Part shown: positions 58,572 through 64,000 of the stretch, piece after piece | How the letters are laid out: every line of letters begins with the position of its first letter | How positions within the stretch are numbered: the first letter of the stretch is position 1 | Source: Amycolatopsis coloradensis | Lineage (GTDB): Bacteria > Actinomycetota > Actinomycetes > Mycobacteriales > Pseudonocardiaceae | Length of the DNA: 64,000 bases | Assembly (NCBI RefSeq): GCF_037997115.1 | Contig: NZ_CP150484.1 | Span: 694,121 to 758,120, forward strand | Reading direction: 5' to 3' | Program-made: the position numbers and the translations under genes | Notes under the pieces: model-generated | Seen by the model: the letters and a program-made list of their open reading frames with translations, nothing else | Told to the model about the DNA's origin: nothing | Databases searched by the model: none

Positions 58572-59263
58572 CCGCCACTGCCGACTACAAGACGCTCGCC
58601 GAACGGGCTTCGAAGGAGCTCGCGGAGGCGACCGCGACCGAAGCCCTGCGCTGGACCGCGGAGACCTTCGGTGACGACTTCATCGTCGCCTCCAACATGC
58701 AGGACGCCGTCCTCATCGATCTGGCCACCCAGGTCAAACCCGACGTCGACGTGCTGTTCCTGCAGACCGGCTACCACTTCCCGGAGACCATCGGCACCCG
58801 TGACGCGGTGCAGGCGGTGTACCCGGGCGTGCGGATAGTCAACGCAGAGGCCGAACAGAGCGTCGCCGAACAGGACGCCGAGTACGGCCCGAAGCTGCAC
58901 GAGCGCGACCCGAACCAGTGCTGTCACCTGCGCAAGGTCGTGCCGCTGCGGAACACGCTCGCGAAGTACTCGGCGTGGGTGACCGGCGTCCGCCGCGTCG
59001 ACGCGCCGACCCGCGCGAACACCCCCATCGTCACCTGGGACGACCGCAACGGGCTGGTGAAGATCAACCCGATCGCGCCGTGGTCCGACGACGAGTTCAG
59101 GGACTACATCGACGAGCACGGGATTCTCGAGAACCCGTTGGTGTCCATCGGTTATCTGTCGATCGGCTGCGCGCCGTGCACCGCCAAGGTCGCCCCGGGC
59201 CAGGACCCGCGCAGCGGCCGCTGGGCCGGGCAGGGCAAGACCGAATGCGGCCTCCACGGGTGA
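58568..59263 (+). CDS. cysH: adenylylsulfate (APS) reductase
   Basis: Reduces APS to sulfite and AMP. 231 residues; [4Fe-4S] ligands C118/C119 and C201/C204 identify the assimilatory APS (not PAPS) reductase, and the catalytic C227 is in TECGLHG at the C-terminus. Thus the pathway runs sulfate to APS to sulfite without CysC/PAPS. Start ATG 58568 overlaps the zinc-ribbon stop. Confidence 0.95.
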   Translation: MTATADYKTLAERASKELAEATATEALRWTAETFGDDFIVASNMQDAVLIDLATQVKPDVDVLFLQTGYHFPETIGTRDAVQAVYPGVRIVNAEAEQSVAEQDAEYGPKLHERDPNQCCHLRKVVPLRNTLAKYSAWVTGVRRVDAPTRANTPIVTWDDRNGLVKINPIAPWSDDEFRDYIDEHGILENPLVSIGYLSIGCAPCTAKVAPGQDPRSGRWAGQGKTECGLHG

Positions 59264-59274
59264 GAAGGGACGAA

Positions 59275-60195
59275 ATGACCACGCTCGAACCGGCCACAGA
59301 TGCGGCGCAGGACAACCTCGCCGCACTGGAATCCGAGGCCATCCACATCTTCCGCGAGGTGGCGGGTGAGTTCGACCGGCCGGTGATCCTGTTCTCCGGC
59401 GGCAAGGACTCGACGCTCCTGCTGCACCTGGCGATCAAGGCGTTCTGGCCCGCTCCGGTGCCGTTCCCGTTGCTGCACGTGGACACCGGGCACAACTTCG
59501 ACGAGGTCATCGACTTCCGCGACCGCGTCGTCGAGCGGCACGGGCTGCGGCTGGTGGTGGCGAAGGTCCAGGACTGGATCGACGACGGCAGGCTCGAAGA
59601 GCGCGCCGACGGGATGCGCAACCCGCTGCAGACCACGCCGCTGCTCGACACGATCGCCGAGAACAAGTTCGACGCGGTCTTCGGCGGCGGGCGCCGCGAC
59701 GAGGAGCGCGCTCGCGCCAAGGAGCGGATCTTCAGTCTGCGCAACGCTTTCGGCCAGTGGGAGCCGCGACGGCAGCGCCCCGAACTGTGGAACCTCTACA
59801 ACGGCCGTCACCGTCCAGGCGAGCAGGTCCGCGTCTTCCCGCTGTCCAACTGGACCGAGGCGGACGTCTGGAACTATATCGCGCGGGAGAAGGTCGAGCT
59901 GCCGTCGATCTACTACGCGCACCGGCGCGAGGTCTATCAGCGCGACGGCATGTGGCTGGCCGAAGGCCCATGGGGCGGGCCGCGGCCGGACGAGGTCGTC
60001 AAGGAACTGACCGTGCGCTACCGGACCGTCGGCGACGGTTCGTGCACGGGCGCCATCGAATCGACCGCCGCCACGGTGGACGAGGTCATCGCCGAGGTTT
60101 CGGCCTCCCGGCTCACCGAGCGCGGCGCCACCCGCGCCGACGACCGGATGTCGGAGGCGGCGATGGAAGACCGCAAGCGGGAAGGGTACTTCTGA
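59275..60195 (+). CDS. cysD: sulfate adenylyltransferase subunit 2
   Basis: ATP sulfurylase catalytic subunit making APS from sulfate and ATP. 306 residues with the PP-loop SGGKDST (41-47), VDTGHNF, GGGRRDEERARAKER and the C-terminal EGYF. Usual length. It precedes cysN, with which it forms the GTP-driven heterodimer; stop and start overlap by one base. Confidence 0.96.
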   Translation: MTTLEPATDAAQDNLAALESEAIHIFREVAGEFDRPVILFSGGKDSTLLLHLAIKAFWPAPVPFPLLHVDTGHNFDEVIDFRDRVVERHGLRLVVAKVQDWIDDGRLEERADGMRNPLQTTPLLDTIAENKFDAVFGGGRRDEERARAKERIFSLRNAFGQWEPRRQRPELWNLYNGRHRPGEQVRVFPLSNWTEADVWNYIAREKVELPSIYYAHRREVYQRDGMWLAEGPWGGPRPDEVVKELTVRYRTVGDGSCTGAIESTAATVDEVIAEVSASRLTERGATRADDRMSEAAMEDRKREGYF

Positions 60196-61457
60196 TGTCC
60201 AGCCTCCTCAGGCTCGCGACCGCGGGCAGCGTGGACGACGGGAAGTCGACCCTGGTCGGGCGGCTCCTGTACGACACCAAATCCGTCCTCGCCGACCAGC
60301 TGGACGCGGTCACCCGCGCCAGTGTCGACAAAGGACTGTCCACTCCGGACCTCTCCCTGCTCGTGGACGGCCTGCGCTCGGAACGCGAGCAGGGCATCAC
60401 GATCGACGTGGCGTACCGGTACTTCGCGACGCCCAGGCGCAGTTTCGTGCTCGCGGACACGCCCGGCCACGTGCAGTACACGCGGAACACGGTGACCGGG
60501 GCATCGACCGCGCAGCTCGCCGTGCTGCTGGTCGACGCGCGCAAGGGCGTCATCGAGCAGACCCGCCGTCACGCCGCCGTACTCGCCCTGCTCGGCGTCC
60601 CGAACCTGGTGCTGGCGGTCAACAAGATCGACCTCGTCGGCTACGACGAAGCGACGTTCACCGTGATCGCCGAGGAGTTCGCCGAGCACGCCGCGTCCCT
60701 GGGCTACGAACGGGGCTCCGTGCTCGCGGTGCCGGTTTCGGCGCTGGTGGGCGACAACGTGGCGGAGAAGTCGGCGAAGACCCCGTGGTACTCCGGCCCG
60801 ACCCTGCTGGAGCACCTGGAAACCGTGCCGGTGGCGCCGGATCCGCACGATTCGGCGTTCCGCTTCCCGGTGCAGTACGTGATCCGGCCGCGCACTGCCG
60901 ACCACCCCGACTACCGCGGGTACGCGGGGCAGATCGCGGCGGGCACAGTCCGGCCCGGTGACGAGATCGTCGTGCTTCCGCAGGGAATCCGCAGCCGGGT
61001 GGAGGGCATCGACACCGCCGACGGGCCGCTCGCCGAAGCCGGCGCCGGTACCTCGGTGACCCTGTTGCTCACCGACGATGTCGACATCTCGCGAGGCGAC
61101 CTGATCGCCGCCGCCGACCGGCAGCCGACGGTGACCGACGAGATCACCGCGACGTTGTGCTGGCTCTCGGCCAAGGCGCTGAAACCGGGCGCGCGGGTGC
61201 TGGTGAAGCACGGGACGCGGACGGTGCAGGCCCTCGTCGGCGAGCTCCACGCACGGTTCGACGAGCAGACCTTGTCCAGTGTGGACGACCCGGGCACGTT
61301 GGAACTCAACGACATCGGCCGGGTCACGCTCCGGCTGGCGGAGGAGATCGGCGTCGACGACTACGGCGTCAGCCCGCGGACGGGCGCTTTCCTGGTCATC
61401 GACCCGAAGGACGGCGATACACTGGCGGCCGGACTCGTCGGCGAAAGGTTCGCATGA
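60195..61457 (+). CDS. cysN: sulfate adenylyltransferase subunit 1 (GTPase)
   Basis: 420-residue EF-Tu-like GTPase that drives ATP sulfurylase: GSVDDGKST (11-19), ADTPGHVQYTRN, NKIDLVGYD, then two beta-barrel domains. No C-terminal CysC (APS kinase) extension, which agrees with the APS-reductase route. ATG overlaps the cysD stop (TGATG). Confidence 0.96.
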   Translation: MSSLLRLATAGSVDDGKSTLVGRLLYDTKSVLADQLDAVTRASVDKGLSTPDLSLLVDGLRSEREQGITIDVAYRYFATPRRSFVLADTPGHVQYTRNTVTGASTAQLAVLLVDARKGVIEQTRRHAAVLALLGVPNLVLAVNKIDLVGYDEATFTVIAEEFAEHAASLGYERGSVLAVPVSALVGDNVAEKSAKTPWYSGPTLLEHLETVPVAPDPHDSAFRFPVQYVIRPRTADHPDYRGYAGQIAAGTVRPGDEIVVLPQGIRSRVEGIDTADGPLAEAGAGTSVTLLLTDDVDISRGDLIAAADRQPTVTDEITATLCWLSAKALKPGARVLVKHGTRTVQALVGELHARFDEQTLSSVDDPGTLELNDIGRVTLRLAEEIGVDDYGVSPRTGAFLVIDPKDGDTLAAGLVGERFA

Positions 61458-62191
61458 CCCCACCCCTGCTCGCCGTCGCCCACGGCAGCCGCGACACGCG
61501 GTCCGCCGCGACCATCCGCGCCCTGCTCGACGTCTCCCGTGGGCTGGCGCCGGGCCTCGATATCCGCGAGTCCTTTTTGGATCTTTCGGAGCCGTTGCTC
61601 ACCGACGCCCTGCGCGGCCTCTACGCCGAGGGACATCGCGAGGTCGTCGTGGTGCCCCTGCTGCTCGGCGTCGCGTACCACGCCCGGGTCGACCTGCCCG
61701 CGCTCGTCGCCGAGGTGACCGCGGACTGCCCGGGCCTCGACGTGCGGGTTTCCGGGGTGCTGGGGATCGATCCGCTCATCGAGACGGTCGCGCTGGACCG
61801 GCTCACCGAGGCGGGTGCCGAGCTCGACGACCCCGGGCTGGGTGTCCTGCTGGCGGGCGTCGGCTCGTCGAACGTCGCGGCGAACGACGCGGTCGCCGGG
61901 ATCACCACCCGCTGGCACCTGCGCCGCGGATTGCTCGCGACGCCCGCCTTCGCCAGCGCCGCGCAGCCGGACGTGCCCGCCGCCATCGCACGGCTGCGCC
62001 TCAACGGCGCACAGCGGCTCGCGGTCGCGGGCTGGTTCCTCGCGCCAGGGCTGCTGCCGGACCGGATCGCGCGACTGGCCCGCGAAGCCGATCCGTCGGT
62101 GATCGTCGCCGGGCCGCTGGGGCCGGATCCGCGGATCGCCGGGCTCGTCCTGGACCGCTACGACGTCGCCGCCTCCCGGCTCGCCGCCTGA
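61454..62191 (+). CDS. sirohydrochlorin ferrochelatase (CbiX/SirB-type)
   Basis: 245 residues of the class II chelatase fold with two half-domains: LLAVAHGSRD (H10) and a second metal-binding motif GVAYHARVDLP. It inserts iron into sirohydrochlorin to make sirohaem, the cofactor needed by SirA. ATG overlaps the cysN stop (ATGA), so the cofactor enzyme is co-produced with its client. Cobalt insertion (CbiX) cannot be excluded from sequence, but the operon favours sirohaem. Confidence 0.92.
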   Translation: MTPPLLAVAHGSRDTRSAATIRALLDVSRGLAPGLDIRESFLDLSEPLLTDALRGLYAEGHREVVVVPLLLGVAYHARVDLPALVAEVTADCPGLDVRVSGVLGIDPLIETVALDRLTEAGAELDDPGLGVLLAGVGSSNVAANDAVAGITTRWHLRRGLLATPAFASAAQPDVPAAIARLRLNGAQRLAVAGWFLAPGLLPDRIARLAREADPSVIVAGPLGPDPRIAGLVLDRYDVAASRLAA

Positions 62192-62385
62192 TCATTCATC
62201 GGCACAGTAGAGCGGCGCGTCCCGTTCGGGCGCTTGATACCGATTTTCGGTGGGTTCCGTTCCCAGTTCCGTGACACCCCGCGTATGGGAACGGAGATTT
62301 CTTGACGAGTTACTTAACTTGCCGGTAACTCTCTAAACGCTGCGCAGCTCCCTCTCTCCCCCTCGAACCCCCAGGTAGGTGGAAC

Positions 62386-63009
62386 ATGAAGGCTGCCATC
62401 CGTGCCCTGGTCTGCGCCTCGGCCGTGCTCGTCCCGCTCGTCGGGCTCGCCGCACCGGCTTCCGCGGCGACCACCGTCGTCTTCGACTGCGAGGCGAAGC
62501 CGCCGCTCGTCGGCAACAAGTACCTCAAGCTGAACCAGGACGCCGACGTCACCGCTCCGGCCACGGTCGCCCCCGGCGCCGCGCTCGACGTCGTCATCGA
62601 TCCGGCGCCGAACACGGTCCCGGCCGAAGTCAGCGGCTACCAGGTCAAGAACATCAAGGACTTCTCACTGAAGATCCCGATCCCGGCGAACTCGACCTGG
62701 GTGGGCGCCGACCTCGCCGGCGGCTCCGGCATCGGCTCGACCCCGCCGAAGATCACCGTCTCCGGCAGCGTCGCGACGCTGAGCTTCCCCGGCCCGATCG
62801 CGGGCGGCTCGACGTTCGAACTGCCGACCGTGACCGCGCACCTCACCGCGGGCTCGTCCGGCACCATCGAGACGAAACTGGGCGGGACCAGCTACAGCGA
62901 CCCGGGCCTGACGTTCACCGCCGTGGTCAGCGCCGGTTTCGACGTCTCCGCCCCGACCGCCTGTTTCCCGAACCCGAGCCCGACCTTCACCACGACGACG
63001 ATCGGCTGA
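62386..63009 (+). CDS. secreted protein of unknown function, Thr-rich C-terminus
   Basis: 207 residues with a signal peptide (about 1-28, ending ASAAT). Mature domain rich in Gly/Ser/Thr beta strands with two cysteines (C35, C193) likely forming a disulfide; the C-terminal TFTTTTIG is Thr-rich. The pattern VFDCEAKP..LVGNKYLKLNQDADVTAP (shown in parts) resembles secreted actinobacterial proteins of unassigned domain type. No catalytic motif seen. It lies after the sulfur operon but is 194 bp away with its own promoter region. Confidence 0.78.
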   Translation: MKAAIRALVCASAVLVPLVGLAAPASAATTVVFDCEAKPPLVGNKYLKLNQDADVTAPATVAPGAALDVVIDPAPNTVPAEVSGYQVKNIKDFSLKIPIPANSTWVGADLAGGSGIGSTPPKITVSGSVATLSFPGPIAGGSTFELPTVTAHLTAGSSGTIETKLGGTSYSDPGLTFTAVVSAGFDVSAPTACFPNPSPTFTTTTIG

Positions 63010-63088
63010 CCAGTGCCTGCGCCACCGTCGGTGGAGATGGTGGCGCAGGCCACTGCCCGGCCTGTCTTCGCCCATGCGAAGGTGGGGC

Positions 63089-63862
63089 ATGGCTGACGAA
63101 CTGGTGCACTACGACGTGGTGGGCGGCACCGCCACGATCACCTTGGACTCCCCGCACAACCGCAACGCGCTCTCTGCCCAGCTGCGGCGTGAACTGAGCG
63201 AATCGCTGGACAAGGCACGGGCGGACGACGCGGTGCGGGTCATCGTGCTCACCCACACCGGTCCGGTGTTCTGCGCGGGAATGGATCTCAAGGAGGCCCG
63301 CGGCGCCGGTGCGGGCGCCCAGGGCGTCAACGAGTTCCCGAAGATCCTCGAGCAGCTGTGGACCAGCCCCAAACCTGTCGTGGCCAAGCTGGCGGGCCCC
63401 GCGCGGGCGGGCGGTATCGGCATGGTGGCCGCGACCGACATCGCCGTGGCCGTTCACGAAGCGACCTTCGCCTTTTCCGAGGTGCGGATCGGCGTCGTGC
63501 CCGCCGTCATCTCGCTCACCGTGCTGCCGCGGCTCAACGCCCGCGCCGCGCACGAGCTCTTCTTGACCGGTGACACCTTCGACGCGAAACGCGCCGTCGA
63601 GATCGGCCTGTTGAACTCCGCCGTCCCCGCCGACGAACTCGACGGCGAGGTCGCCCGCTACGTCAAGGCACTCGCCCTCGGCGGACCGAAGGCGCTCGCG
63701 GCCACGAAGGAACTGCTCAGCAAGCCTCGCCCGGCGACACCGTCCGAAGGCTTCGAGGCCATGAACAAGCTTTCCGCCGGCTTCTTCGCGAGCGAAGAAG
63801 GCCAGGAGGGCATCACGGCCTTCGCGCAGAAGCGCAAGCCGAACTGGGTCCCGGAGGCCTAA
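63089..63862 (+). CDS. enoyl-CoA hydratase/isomerase family protein
   Basis: 257-residue crotonase-fold enzyme from ATG 63089 (AAGGTGGGG upstream; ATG 63074 gives a 5-residue extension). Oxyanion-hole motifs are HNRNALSAQL, GMDLKEARG and GIGMVAATDIAVAV. The catalytic Glu positions typical of ECH1 are partly altered (EVRIGVVPAV), so it could be a hydratase, isomerase or thioesterase-like member of the family. It converges on the gene at the window edge; their stop codons overlap. Confidence 0.88.
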   Translation: MADELVHYDVVGGTATITLDSPHNRNALSAQLRRELSESLDKARADDAVRVIVLTHTGPVFCAGMDLKEARGAGAGAQGVNEFPKILEQLWTSPKPVVAKLAGPARAGGIGMVAATDIAVAVHEATFAFSEVRIGVVPAVISLTVLPRLNARAAHELFLTGDTFDAKRAVEIGLLNSAVPADELDGEVARYVKALALGGPKALAATKELLSKPRPATPSEGFEAMNKLSAGFFASEEGQEGITAFAQKRKPNWVPEA

Positions 63863-64000
63863 TCCGGCAAGACGACAGTGAGGCGCCGGGAGTCCTTCCG
63901 GTCACCGGAGGGCCCCAGCGCCCGCTGCGCGTCGGAAAGCACGCTGCGGACGGCCAGGTATGCCTTGGGATCGCGCTCCCTGAGGCCCGAGGAACCGGAC
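63859..64000 (-). CDS. 3' end of an unidentified gene (truncated by window)
   Basis: From the right edge the minus strand is open for about 47 codons ending in TAG 63859-63861, overlapping the enoyl-CoA hydratase stop. It reads ERDPKAYLAVRSVLSDA and ends RRLTVVLPD, with third positions almost all G/C, as expected of a real gene here. Too little is present to name a family. Confidence 0.6.
   Translation of the reverse strand, partial: SGSSGLRERDPKAYLAVRSVLSDAQRALGPSGDRKDSRRLTVVLPD

Noticed and set aside
1-64000. tRNA, rRNA, insertion sequence or phage genes
   Set aside because: No rRNA segments, tRNA-like cloverleaf with CCA-end, transposase motif (DDE) or integrase was recognised anywhere in the window.

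Overview
The window is high-GC actinobacterial DNA, most likely from a Pseudonocardiales genome close to Amycolatopsis. The evidence is strong G/C third-position bias, many GTG starts, ATGA/GTGA start-stop overlaps, F420- and DtxR-type features, and a gene order that follows the Mycobacterium tuberculosis glyS-smtB-furB-uppS-recO-era-ybeY-phoH-rsmE-dnaJ2-hrcA block and, further on, hemN-sirA-cysH. Genus assignment is inference; no rRNA, tRNA, insertion sequence or CRISPR array was seen.

Region 1 (1-21.2 kb) is the conserved housekeeping island: glyS; a cell-surface module of two paralogous sortases and a membrane-anchored secreted protein; a zinc module (SmtB-like ArsR, Zur, a DUF318/DUF1980 membrane pair); a YbjN-like protein, uppS and recO; an insertion of four CD225/dispanin-type small membrane proteins with an RDD protein and a DUF2752 protein; then era, a degenerate cytidine-deaminase-like protein, a CNNM/CorC protein, ybeY, phoH, a HIT protein, rsmE, dnaJ2 and hrcA.

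Region 2 (21.2-42.8 kb) is accessory. It holds a DUF1707 protein, a secreted lipase, methylmalonate-semialdehyde dehydrogenase with a divergent PucR regulator, an SSI-type protease inhibitor, a DUF4173 membrane protein, a response regulator/histidine kinase pair, and a reductive pyrimidine catabolism operon (NCS1 permease, beta-ureidopropionase, dihydropyrimidinase, LLM oxidoreductase). After these come an FAD monooxygenase, a TAP-like secreted hydrolase, a truncated styrene-monooxygenase-like remnant, a serine hydrolase, a siderophore-interacting protein behind an iron-box-like palindrome, and a TetR/SnoaL-like pair with clear tandem operators.

Region 3 (43.0-53.2 kb) is the most unusual part. 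A minus-strand operon of three tandem GNAT/FemAB-like paralogues and a PaaK-like truncated protein diverges from a plus-strand operon encoding a GT2 glycosyltransferase fused to an ATP-grasp ligase, a flippase-like membrane protein, a NodU/CmcH carbamoyltransferase and a six-TM protein. Together these look like an undescribed surface glycoconjugate or secondary-metabolite locus.

Region 4 (53.7-64 kb) returns to conserved functions: hemW, a VOC/TetR pair, and an assimilatory sulfate reduction operon (cysteine-type leader peptide, SirA-type sulfite reductase, a 50-residue zinc ribbon, cysH, cysD, cysN, sirohydrochlorin chelatase), followed by a secreted protein, an enoyl-CoA hydratase and the 3' end of an unidentified gene. 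Nearly every convergent gene junction carries a long, near-perfect inverted repeat that probably acts as a bidirectional terminator; several belong to recognisable repeat families.
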